Below are positions 1 to 6,475 of a stretch of 6,475 bases of DNA, one piece after another. The notes below the pieces were generated by a model. That model saw only the letters and a program-made list of their open reading frames with translations. It was not told the origin of the DNA and did no database searches. This DNA is from an uncultured Christensenella sp. (GTDB taxonomy: Bacteria > Bacillota > Clostridia > Christensenellales > UBA1242), in NCBI GenBank assembly GCA_949291975.1, contig CASEYA010000006.1, positions 1 through 6,475 of the forward strand. The letters run 5' to 3'. The translations under genes and the position numbers were made by a program. Positions within the stretch are counted from its first letter, which is position 1. Each line of letters starts with the position of its first letter.

Positions 1-1
1 C

Positions 2-823
2 CCAACTGGGCCAACAGGACCTACAGGAGCAGGAACCGCAGCAACTGTTACCGTTGGAACCACTTCTACAGGAACAGCAGGAACAGACGCTTCGGTTACC
101 AACAGCGGAACTACCTCTGCCGCCGTGCTGGACTTTACCATTCCACAGGGTGCTACCGGTCCAACAGGGCCAACGGGTCCTACTGGTCCTACTGGGCCAA
201 CGGGAGCAATAACAACGCTATCGGTTGGTTCTACCACAACAGGTGATGAGGGAACAGAAGCCTTTGTTACAAACTCTGGAACACCATCAAATGCAATCCT
301 TGATTTTGTTATTCCACGAGGAACTCAAGGCATACAAGGAGAAAAAGGCGAAGATGCAGTTACAGATGCCGCTCAATTTACCAGCGACCATGTGACAAAT
401 TCGGAAAATCTTTTTTCTGGCAACAGACTTTTAATTAAAAACGAAGTTCAAGATGTTTTTGACGGCTTCTATCTAACACCAGAAGGCACAATTAAATTCA
501 ATGAAGCGGGCTTTTATCAAATTTTCTTTGCTGTTAACGATATTGTTTCAGACTGCAAAAATCCATTTGCCTCGCCAACTTTTGCTGAAATCGGGTTTAG
601 ACCAGAAGGTTCAACCAACTTTTTAGTAAGCGGTGGAAAGTGGCTTAATAAGTCAACACCAGACAATTTATCAGGCTTTGGAATTTTTGAGGTTACCAAC
701 GAATCTGTTAACTTTGAACTTGCCTGCGAAACAAAGAATTTTTCATTCTATGAAAATATGCCTGAAACAAGTGTGCCTGCTATAAACATTTTAATTCATC
801 AACTTGAAGAAACTGAAATATAA
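2..823 (+). CDS. Collagen-like surface protein with C1q/TNF-like C-terminal domain (5' partial)
   Basis: The frame is open to the left window edge, so the N-terminus lies outside; 273 residues are visible. The GTG at 125 falls inside a repeat and is not a start. Order, in visible residues: a Gly-Pro-Thr stretch (1-9); a Thr/Gly-rich spacer ending DFTIPQG (about 10-50); a second run of five GPT triplets (53-68); a second spacer ending DFVIPRG (69-107); a short charged collagen-like stretch with GIQGEKGED (110-118); and a C-terminal domain of about 155 residues. That last part carries GTIKFNEAGFYQI near residue 162, the typical strand pattern of the C1q/TNF-like jelly-roll in BclA-type bacterial collagens. 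Such proteins form trimers, with a collagen triple helix and the C-terminal domain as trimer seed, and sit on cell, spore or phage surfaces. No phage gene is nearby. The GPT part is much richer in G+C than the rest of the gene. The architecture is well supported; the location and ligand are unknown. Confidence 0.85.
   Translation, partial: PTGPTGPTGAGTAATVTVGTTSTGTAGTDASVTNSGTTSAAVLDFTIPQGATGPTGPTGPTGPTGPTGAITTLSVGSTTTGDEGTEAFVTNSGTPSNAILDFVIPRGTQGIQGEKGEDAVTDAAQFTSDHVTNSENLFSGNRLLIKNEVQDVFDGFYLTPEGTIKFNEAGFYQIFFAVNDIVSDCKNPFASPTFAEIGFRPEGSTNFLVSGGKWLNKSTPDNLSGFGIFEVTNESVNFELACETKNFSFYENMPETSVPAINILIHQLEETEI
53..322 (+). repeat. Tandem protein module, two copies, 57-residue (171 bp) period
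   Basis: Copy 1 (53-151) and copy 2 (224-322) encode 33-residue segments that begin VG and end F-x-I-P-x-G. By eye, 22 of 33 residues match, including the core VTNSGT and LDF. The Gly-Pro-Thr run at 155-208 lies between them, and another GPT stretch precedes copy 1 at the window edge, so more copies probably lie to the left. The DNA copies have diverged more than the GPT triplets, which suggests old module duplication with GPT triplet number changing more recently. Confidence 0.8.
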
Positions 824-843
824 AATCTTCTAGGGATAAAATT

Positions 844-880
844 AAAAATACACTTCAAAAGTTCTTGAAGTGTATTTTTT
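844..880. terminator. Bidirectional intrinsic terminator between convergent genes
   Basis: A perfect inverted repeat has arms AAAATACACTTCAA (845-858) and TTGAAGTGTATTTT (865-878) around the 6-base loop AAGTTC. It ends in a T-run on the plus strand (875-880), 21 bases after the collagen-like gene's stop. Read on the minus strand it is followed by five Ts, 29 bases after the lipoprotein gene's stop. One hairpin can therefore end both converging transcripts. Confidence 0.9.
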
Positions 881-909
881 GCTCCATTGCCCCACTGCAT
901 GACAAGTTG

Positions 910-1842
910 CTAGTCACAATCAACAGCAACAGATGCGTTGTTGCTTCCAAAAGTATAAATATATCTTTGTGTCCCTTCGTCATATACTGCAAAAATGGTT
1001 TCGGTGTTGCCATTTACATTGCAGTTAATTTTGATTTCGGTTATATTATTTTCAGTCTCTTTTTCAAACTTAAAACTTTGAGTCTCGCCATTTACAGCAA
1101 CAAAAAGTTCAACTTCAACCTCGTTTTGTTCAATTTCTATTTCAAGAGAAAGTTCTTCTACCTTTTGCCCATTTGAATATACTTCATAGCCATATTCCTG
1201 CTCGCCGTTTTCTGTTTCAGTTTGAATTATAACATAGTTTGCATCATCAATTTTAATTTCAAGATTGATTTCAATCTCATCTTGTTCAACTTCCTTCTCG
1301 CCTCTTAAAGAATAAGTCTGTCCACCAAATTCAACAATACCAGAAAGTCTGGTGTTAACCTCAAAATCATCATCATCGTCTGTCTTTCTGTCGTCCTCAG
1401 TTGGAACAGTTTCGTTATAATACATCACAAAACTGTCTTTTTGTCCACTGAGATGTGTTATGTCTGTTGTTACCTTTGTGGAATATTCTGCATCAGTCAA
1501 GCTTTCTTCTTGAATTTTCACTGGCGAACTGCCACCAATAAAACCATCTACAACATCAACATATTCGTCAACTCGTTGCGCAAAGGTAATTTGTTCGTTA
1601 GTAGGCACATTTCTAGCATAAGAATTTTCAGCGTTTGCCTCATTTTGCTCACTTTTGCTGGTAGTGTTTGCGCTTAAAAGTTTAATTGAAGAAACCGCAC
1701 CAAAAGCATATGCTTCTGCAGCACTGGAAAATGTTTTGTTATCTGTGCTTTCCCCACATCCAACCACTCCCAGTGAAAGAACCAAAAGTGAGCAAGCACA
1801 AATTAGCCCAACAAATAGTTTTTTTGTTTTTGATTTAACCAT
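910..1842 (-). CDS. Acidic beta-rich lipoprotein, unknown function
   Basis: The gene encodes 310 residues. The N-terminus is a type II (lipoprotein) signal peptide: K-rich head (MVKSKTKK), hydrophobic core about 9-27, and lipobox VVG-C with the lipidated cysteine at C29. The mature protein should be anchored to the outer face of the cell membrane. Residues about 30-75 are Ser/Ala/Asn-rich and look like a flexible linker. A run of five Asp lies at 155-159. Residues about 165-300 alternate hydrophobic with Glu/Asp/Thr (for example EIEINLEIKI, LSLEIEIEQNEVEVEL) and suggest a long antiparallel beta sheet of loosely repeated strands. The protein is strongly acidic. The ATG at 1842 has the ribosome binding site AAGGGGGA (1848-1855) five bases upstream. 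I do not recognise the family. It diverges from the membrane-protein gene at 2007 and converges on the collagen-like gene. Cation or wall-polymer binding is possible but is only a guess. Confidence 0.85.
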   Translation of the reverse strand: MVKSKTKKLFVGLICACSLLVLSLGVVGCGESTDNKTFSSAAEAYAFGAVSSIKLLSANTTSKSEQNEANAENSYARNVPTNEQITFAQRVDEYVDVVDGFIGGSSPVKIQEESLTDAEYSTKVTTDITHLSGQKDSFVMYYNETVPTEDDRKTDDDDDFEVNTRLSGIVEFGGQTYSLRGEKEVEQDEIEINLEIKIDDANYVIIQTETENGEQEYGYEVYSNGQKVEELSLEIEIEQNEVEVELFVAVNGETQSFKFEKETENNITEIKINCNVNGNTETIFAVYDEGTQRYIYTFGSNNASVAVDCD

Positions 1843-1872
1843 AAAAATCCCCCTTAAAAAATTTTCAAAATG

Positions 1873-1901
1873 AGTTTACCATAGACCAACTTTTTTGACA
1901 A
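1873..1901 (-). promoter_or_regulatory. Sigma-A promoter of the lipoprotein gene
   Basis: On the minus strand, TTGTCA (1901-1896), a 17-base spacer and TAAACT (1878-1873). TG one base before the -10 hexamer (TGG-TAAACT) makes it an extended -10. The predicted start near 1866 gives a leader of about 24 bases that contains the AAGGGGGA site. Confidence 0.7.
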
Positions 1902-1950
1902 TCAAAAATCAAATAAAAAATAAAAAATTTTAATAAATATTTATCATTAT

Positions 1951-1979
1951 TTGACATAAAATATCAATTGTGGTAATAT
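1951..1979 (+). promoter_or_regulatory. Sigma-A promoter of the small membrane-protein gene
   Basis: A perfect TTGACA (1951-1956), a 17-base spacer and TAATAT (1974-1979), also with an extended -10 TG (TGG-TAATAT). The predicted start near 1986 gives a 21-base leader with AAGGGGGA (1994-2001). The 49 bases between this -35 and that of the divergent lipoprotein promoter are almost pure A/T with repeated A-tracts, and could act as an UP element for both. Confidence 0.8.
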
Positions 1980-2006
1980 AACTATATAACAAAAAGGGGG
2001 AACATT

Positions 2007-2234
2007 ATGGCACTATCATCAAAAGATTATTTTGGGTGGGATGCAATTATCAGTTATATCTTGGTTATCATCCCATTCACAGCATGGATTTTGGGCGCAG
2101 TAACCAGACTTATGGAAGGAAAAATCCTTGCAGGAATTTTAAGACTTATTGGTCTTGGATTTATTATGTGGATTTTGGACATTGTGTTTATGTTTGCTAA
2201 AAATCAACACATTTGCAGAATTTTGGACATTTAA
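2007..2234 (+). CDS. Small two-helix membrane protein, TM2-like
   Basis: The gene encodes 75 residues. Two hydrophobic segments are clear: about 12-33 (starting WDAIISYILVIIPF) and about 41-63 (AGILRLIGLGFIMWILDIVF), joined by the short polar turn RLMEGK (34-39). The second half, with GK followed by GIL-x-L, G-x-G-F, W and a membrane-facing D58, resembles the GK...GILQLLTLGGFGIWWLID pattern of TM2-domain proteins, so a diverged TM2 or related small membrane family is likely; this is resemblance by eye. The tail (residues 64-75) is short and polar and includes H68 and C70. The start is fixed by AAGGGGGA five bases upstream, the same site used by the divergent lipoprotein gene. The gene is monocistronic, with its own promoter and a terminator that begins right after the stop. 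Function unknown. Confidence 0.8.
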   Translation: MALSSKDYFGWDAIISYILVIIPFTAWILGAVTRLMEGKILAGILRLIGLGFIMWILDIVFMFAKNQHICRILDI

Positions 2235-2260
2235 AAAAAGCACCAGACGGTGCTTTTTTT
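2233..2260 (+). terminator. Intrinsic terminator of the small membrane-protein gene
   Basis: GCACC (2240-2244), tetraloop AGAC and GGTGC (2249-2253), flanked by an A-run and seven Ts. The A- and T-runs extend the stem to about 12 bp. The hairpin starts directly at the TAA stop. Confidence 0.92.
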
Positions 2261-2410
2261 ATTAAATAAACGCAACTTTTACCTAATTTTATAAAAAACT
2301 ATAAGTTTAAAACTAGCAAAATAAAAAAATTTCTGCTTTTAAAAGTAACACTCTTTTTATAATTAATTTTCAAATTGCTTGACTGATAGATATATTTTTA
2401 TTTGATTTTG

Positions 2411-2439
2411 TTTACAAGCATTTTAAAATTATGTATAAT
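2411..2439 (+). promoter_or_regulatory. Sigma-A promoter of the glycosyltransferase gene
   Basis: TTTACA (2411-2416), a 17-base spacer and a perfect TATAAT (2434-2439). The predicted start is near 2446, only about 11 bases before the ATG, so the leader consists of little more than the ribosome binding site. The rest of the gap from 2261 is AT-rich with no other feature I can support. Confidence 0.75.
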
Positions 2440-2445
2440 ATTTGC

Positions 2446-2451
2446 AAGAGG
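2446..2451 (+). promoter_or_regulatory. Ribosome binding site that decides the glycosyltransferase start
   Basis: AAGAGG lies five bases before the ATG at 2457. The in-frame TTG at 2442 lies upstream of this site and upstream of the predicted transcription start, so it is not used. Confidence 0.75.
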
Positions 2452-2456
2452 TAAAG

Positions 2457-3617
2457 ATGAAAAAACTCAGAATTTTGGAATTAGTTGAAGACTGGCATCC
2501 TGTGGTGGGCGGAGTAACATCGGTGGTATCACGAATGTGTGATTCGATATCTCCATATTGTGAAATAACGGTTGGCGCAACAAAGCCACCCAAGAAAAAC
2601 AAAAATTTTATAGACACCGAAAACTATCAAGTTATCAGATGCCAAGGCTATTACAGTGCAATTACCACAAACCGAGAAGCACTTGTTGATTTCGACCATA
2701 AATTTAGAAAAGAAATTGAAAAGAACAAATATGATGTTATTCACTGCAATTTCCCTCTGTCGCTGTATAGATATGCAAGGCGACTGCGCAAAAAATATAA
2801 CATTCCAGTGATAATCACTGTTCATGGAATGTTTTACCAAGATATCTATCAAGCAACTAAAAGCAAATTTTTGGCATCTATAATCACAAAAGCAATTTTA
2901 AGAAAAATAAGAAAGGCAGACAAGGTTTGGACGGTAAGCAATTTTGCAAAAAATTTCTTTGAAAAGTTTAGCGTTTTAAAAGATTGCGATGTGTTGCCAA
3001 ACGCCGTTAAAACACCAAAAGATACCGCAGACAGTGATGTTTTTGAAAAATTTGGCATAGATAAAAATCACTTTGTAATATTTTCTGTTTGCAGACTGGT
3101 TAAAATGAAAAATATTCAACTGCTGATTGAAGCAATGAAATTTTTGCAAGATAAACCAATTACTCTTGTTATTGCAGGAAAGGGCGACGACCGTCAACGC
3201 TTGGAAAGACTTGCAAAAAATTTGAAAAACATAAAATTTATTGGTGCAATAAGTGAAGAAGATTTAAATTCTTTTTGGAGAAGAGTTGACCTTCATGCCT
3301 TTGTTTCAATTGGAGACACCTGCGGGCTAACGCAAATGGAATGTGCATATTTTAGCGTTCCAACACTGGCACTAGAAAACACTGCAATAAGTGAGCAAAT
3401 TGTTGATTGCAAAAATGGATTTATCACAACAAACAACCCAGAAGCCTGCGCAGAAAAGATTATGTTTTGCTATGATAACAAAGAACTTTTAAAACAATGT
3501 GGACAGCAAGCAAAATTGACTTTGTTTAAAAGTTACGACCAAAAAGAAGTGATAGACAACATTCTTTTGCGTTATGAACAAGTTATTGAAGAATTTAACA
3601 AAAAAAATATAAAATAA
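2457..3617 (+). CDS. GT4-family (GT-B fold) glycosyltransferase
   Basis: The gene encodes 386 residues from the ATG, the usual length for this family. The enzyme should transfer a sugar from a nucleotide-sugar donor with retention of configuration, acting at the inner face of the membrane on a lipid or polysaccharide. Domain 1 (about 1-185) starts with the acceptor-side loop VVGGVTSVV (16-24) and contains TVHGMF with H123, plus the KADKVWTVSNFAKNFF segment typical of the inter-domain region. Domain 2 (about 200-370) has VCRLVKMKN with phosphate-binding R213 and K218, LVIAGKGDD, the FIGAISEEDLNSFW strand-helix, and the donor-site segment GDTCGLTQME. There the E-x7-E motif reads D287-x7-E295, with Asp for the first Glu. 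No signal peptide or membrane helix. No other polysaccharide gene is adjacent, so donor and acceptor cannot be named. Glycolipid or exopolysaccharide synthesis are both possible. Confidence 0.9.
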   Translation: MKKLRILELVEDWHPVVGGVTSVVSRMCDSISPYCEITVGATKPPKKNKNFIDTENYQVIRCQGYYSAITTNREALVDFDHKFRKEIEKNKYDVIHCNFPLSLYRYARRLRKKYNIPVIITVHGMFYQDIYQATKSKFLASIITKAILRKIRKADKVWTVSNFAKNFFEKFSVLKDCDVLPNAVKTPKDTADSDVFEKFGIDKNHFVIFSVCRLVKMKNIQLLIEAMKFLQDKPITLVIAGKGDDRQRLERLAKNLKNIKFIGAISEEDLNSFWRRVDLHAFVSIGDTCGLTQMECAYFSVPTLALENTAISEQIVDCKNGFITTNNPEACAEKIMFCYDNKELLKQCGQQAKLTLFKSYDQKEVIDNILLRYEQVIEEFNKKNIK

Positions 3618-3753
3618 AAACATAAAAACCATCATAATAAAAAATTATAACAAACTTCTTGCAACTAATTTCAAACTAAAAAACCAAATGTGGTAATTTA
3701 TGAATTTCATTTAGAAAACCTTTAAGCTTGAAAATCTTGAAAACATATTTTTT

Positions 3754-3784
3754 GAACCCTTGCTCCAACATGGGTTCTTTTTTT
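3754..3784 (+). terminator. Intrinsic terminator, probably of the glycosyltransferase gene
   Basis: GAACCC (3754-3759) pairs with GGGTTC (3772-3777). An inner TTG/CAA pairing can shorten the loop to CTC with a CAT bulge. Seven Ts follow (3778-3784). It lies 136 bases after the stop at 3617, so the mRNA would carry a long 3' tail; alternatively it ends a separate short transcript. Confidence 0.8.
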
Positions 3785-3975
3785 ACTTTAAAACACTTAT
3801 TATAATTAAAACAAAAATTATTTTACCGCTTAAAAACCAAAAATAACAAAAAAACTAAAAACTAAATTTATACTCACAACATAAACCAATAAAGTTATCA
3901 GCCACAAATCAAATGCCAACCAATCACTCACAATTTCGACAAAATTTTAAAAATTACAAACCTTAAAAATTTTGA

Positions 3976-4002
3976 TTTTTTACCTAAGAAAAGGGTAAAA
4001 AA
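3976..4002. repeat. Inverted repeat upstream of the Xre regulator gene
   Basis: TTTTTTACC (3976-3984) and GGTAAAAAA (3994-4002) form a 9-bp perfect dyad, ten with a T-G pair, around a purine-rich loop. No T-run follows on either strand, so it is not an obvious terminator. It ends 74 bases before the regulator's ATG. It could be a DNA-level operator, but it lies further upstream than Xre autoregulatory sites usually do. Confidence 0.45.
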
Positions 4003-4064
4003 TTATTCATTCTTGAAAAACAACACAAACTGATGTATGGTAAAACTGTTGAAAATCTTTAATT

Positions 4065-4070
4065 TATAAT
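4065..4070 (+). promoter_or_regulatory. -10 box of the Xre regulator gene, implying a leaderless mRNA
   Basis: A perfect TATAAT ends six bases before the ATG at 4077, so the expected transcription start coincides with the start codon. No good -35 lies 16-18 bases upstream; the best-spaced hexamer is AAAACT (4042-4047), so an activator may be needed. AGAGG (4071-4075) touches the ATG with one base between, too close for a normal ribosome binding site. Confidence 0.5.
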
Positions 4071-4076
4071 AGAGGT

Positions 4077-4298
4077 ATGGAACAGAATATTAAAGACATT
4101 TTTGGGCAAAGATTAAAAGAAAGTCGCAAACTCAGTGGAAAAACACAAAGTGAGGTTGCAAAAATTTTGCATATGACTCAACAGCAATACAGCAGATTTG
4201 AAAATGGCATTTATGAACTTAACTATGAACAAATTGTAACACTGTGCAAACTCTATGATGTTTCAAGTGACTATCTTTTGAACCTTAAAAAATATTAA
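4077..4298 (+). CDS. Xre-type helix-turn-helix regulator (single domain)
   Basis: The gene encodes 73 residues that are essentially one HTH_3 (Cro/C1-type) DNA-binding domain. Helix 1 contains FGQRLKESRKLSG (9-21), helix 2 TQSEVAKIL (23-31), the turn is HMT (32-34), recognition helix 3 is QQQYSRFENG (35-44), then INYEQI-like helix 4 (about 49-58) and the closing YDVSSDYLL (60-68), the usual Xre ending. There is no sensor or dimerisation domain beyond this, so it would act as a small dimeric repressor or activator. The ATG is the only usable start because an in-frame stop lies at 4050-4052. It is not paired with a toxin gene, and no phage genes flank it. Targets are unknown; the small-RNA promoter 150 bases downstream and its own upstream region are the nearest candidates. 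Confidence 0.88.
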   Translation: MEQNIKDIFGQRLKESRKLSGKTQSEVAKILHMTQQQYSRFENGIYELNYEQIVTLCKLYDVSSDYLLNLKKY

Positions 4299-4333
4299 AC
4301 AAAACTATATATGGTGTGCTTGTTAAAAACACA

Positions 4334-4366
4334 AAATTTTCTGTTTTAAATAAATACAGAAAATTT
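4334..4366 (+). terminator. AT-rich hairpin after the Xre regulator gene, possible weak terminator
   Basis: AAATTTTCTGT (4334-4344) and ACAGAAAATTT (4356-4366) form a perfect 11-bp stem with an 11-base loop, 35 bases after the regulator's stop. The following CTTCTGTTGTTTT is T-rich but interrupted. The stem has only two G-C pairs, so termination would be weak; it could equally be a protein-binding dyad. Confidence 0.45.
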
Positions 4367-4447
4367 CTTCTGTTGTTTTAGTAAAAAATGCCAAGTTTTA
4401 TATATAAAAACATTAATTTTTTCATTATTAATCAAAGAAAACTAATG

Positions 4448-4476
4448 TTGACTTTTCCTATTTTTTATCCTATAAT
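4448..4476 (+). promoter_or_regulatory. Strong sigma-A promoter of the small RNA
   Basis: TTGACT (4448-4453), an exact 17-base spacer and a perfect TATAAT (4471-4476). The predicted start at about 4483 is the first base of the 10-bp closing stem of the RNA described next. No coding frame follows on this strand. Confidence 0.85.
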
Positions 4477-4482
4477 AAGTTA

Positions 4483-4541
4483 AGACTTAGGGTTAGGACT
4501 TCGTGTCTTCTTGCCAAAGGCAAGCGCCTTGAGTCTTTTTT
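4483..4541 (+). ncRNA. Stand-alone small RNA, about 59 nt, three-way junction; class not recognised
   Basis: The closing stem pairs AGACTTAGGG (4483-4492) with CCTTGAGTCT (4527-4536), ten pairs including two G-U. Inside are two abutting hairpins: AGGAC/GTCTT (4495-4499/4505-4509, loop TTCGT) and CTTGCC/GGCAAG (4510-4515/4519-4524, loop AAA). Junction strands are only TT (4493-4494) and CG (4525-4526), with none between the hairpins. Six Ts (4536-4541) follow the closing stem, so the RNA carries its own terminator. A near-consensus promoter places the start exactly at the base of the stem. No reading frame lies within or downstream before the convergent groEL gene, so it is not a leader for a gene on this strand. 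It is too short and lacks the motifs of tRNA, 6S, SRP RNA, tmRNA, RNase P or a riboswitch I can name. It could act as a trans-acting small RNA or a protein-binding decoy. Structure and unit are seen directly; function is unknown. Confidence 0.72.
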
Positions 4542-4564
4542 GTTTGTTAAAATAAAATTAATTT

Positions 4565-4600
4565 AAAAAAAGATAGCGATTTTTCAGTTTCACTATCTTT
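4565..4600. terminator. Terminator of groEL, possibly bidirectional
   Basis: AAAGATAG (4569-4576) and CTATCTTT (4593-4600) form an 8-bp stem, extended past one mismatch by GA/TC. Read on the minus strand the stem is followed by a run of seven Ts (complement of 4565-4571), 116 bases after the groEL stop. On the plus strand a T-rich TATTTTTT follows, giving a back-up stop for the small RNA. The remaining bases 4601-4716 are AT-rich with nothing else I can support. Confidence 0.75.
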
Positions 4601-4716
4601 TATTTTTTAACTTAAAAACATTAGCAACAATTTATATTTTAAACATTTCAAGCAAAAATGGAGCAAAAACCTTTTTGCAAATAAATATTATAAACACCCT
4701 TGTTTAAAATTGCAAA

Positions 4717-6475
<1,759 letters not shown>

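Larger units (their letters stand above)
3618..4064. other. AT-rich gene-free interval
   Basis: About 450 bases with no credible reading frame on either strand. It holds one terminator (3754-3784), weak A/T dyads (CAAAATTTT at 3940-3948 with AAAATTTTG at 3966-3974, and the stem at 3976-4002), and long A-rich stretches poor in G. An extended -10-like TGG-TAATTT at 3691-3699 has no acceptable -35. I see no tRNA, riboswitch or mobile-element end. Confidence 0.6.

Noticed and set aside
125..127. GTG as start of the collagen-like protein
   Set aside because: The same frame continues upstream to the window edge with matching GPT and spacer sequence, and no ribosome binding site precedes the GTG.
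155..208. Short G+C-rich DNA repeats as a possible CRISPR or tandem-repeat locus
   Set aside because: They are in-frame 9-base Gly-Pro-Thr codon repeats of a collagen-like protein, with no spacer structure.
865..1176. 103-residue plus-strand frame opposite the lipoprotein gene
   Set aside because: It starts inside the terminator hairpin, is low complexity and is antisense to a gene with a good signal peptide and start.
2442..2444. TTG as start of the glycosyltransferase
   Set aside because: It overlaps the promoter region, has no ribosome binding site, and the ATG at 2457 has AAGAGG at the right distance.
3691..3784. Second small RNA from the extended -10-like TGG-TAATTT to the terminator
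   Set aside because: No acceptable -35 and little structure before the terminator; the hairpin is better explained as the glycosyltransferase terminator.
4483..4541. tRNA or purine-type riboswitch for the three-way-junction RNA
   Set aside because: It is too short for a tRNA and has no T-loop or CCA. It lacks the conserved junction and kissing-loop sequences of purine riboswitches, and no gene follows it.

Overview
The window is AT-rich DNA with standard-code genes (TAA and TAG stops, Trp encoded by TGG), strong AAGGGGGA or AAGGAG-type ribosome binding sites, near-consensus sigma-A (TTGACA/TATAAT) promoters and many T-tailed hairpin terminators. With a lipoprotein bearing a clean lipobox and a collagen-like Gly-Pro-Thr surface protein, this points to a low-GC member of the Firmicutes, probably an uncultured gut-type lineage. 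That placement is inference; the nearest named taxon cannot be read from the sequence.

Layout: (1) Positions 2-823 (+) hold the 3' part of a collagen-like protein with Gly-Pro-Thr stretches, two copies of a Thr/Gly-rich spacer ending in F-x-I-P-x-G, and a C-terminal C1q/TNF-like domain. (2) A shared bidirectional terminator at 844-880 separates it from a convergent gene for an acidic, beta-rich lipoprotein of unknown function (910-1842, -). (3) A 164-base intergenic region holds two back-to-back promoters, one for the lipoprotein and one for a 75-residue two-helix membrane protein (2007-2234, +). (4) A family-4 (GT-B) glycosyltransferase follows with its own promoter and an unusually short leader (2457-3617, +). 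(5) A gene-poor AT-rich stretch (3618-4076) ends in a 73-residue Xre-type helix-turn-helix regulator (4077-4298, +), whose -10 box lies so close to the ATG that the mRNA is probably leaderless. (6) Between the regulator and groEL is a free-standing transcription unit with no reading frame: promoter TTGACT-17-TATAAT, then about 59 bases that fold into a compact three-way junction ending in a T-run. This looks like an undescribed small RNA. (7) groEL (4717-6330, -) is complete and closes the window; groES is not in the 145 bases upstream and no CIRCE operator is visible.

The genes do not form an operon. Almost every one has its own promoter and terminator, and they look like unrelated single-gene units: cell-surface or envelope functions on the left (collagen-like protein, lipoprotein, membrane protein, glycosyltransferase), then regulation and protein folding on the right. 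The stand-alone small RNA at 4483-4541 is the most interesting element.
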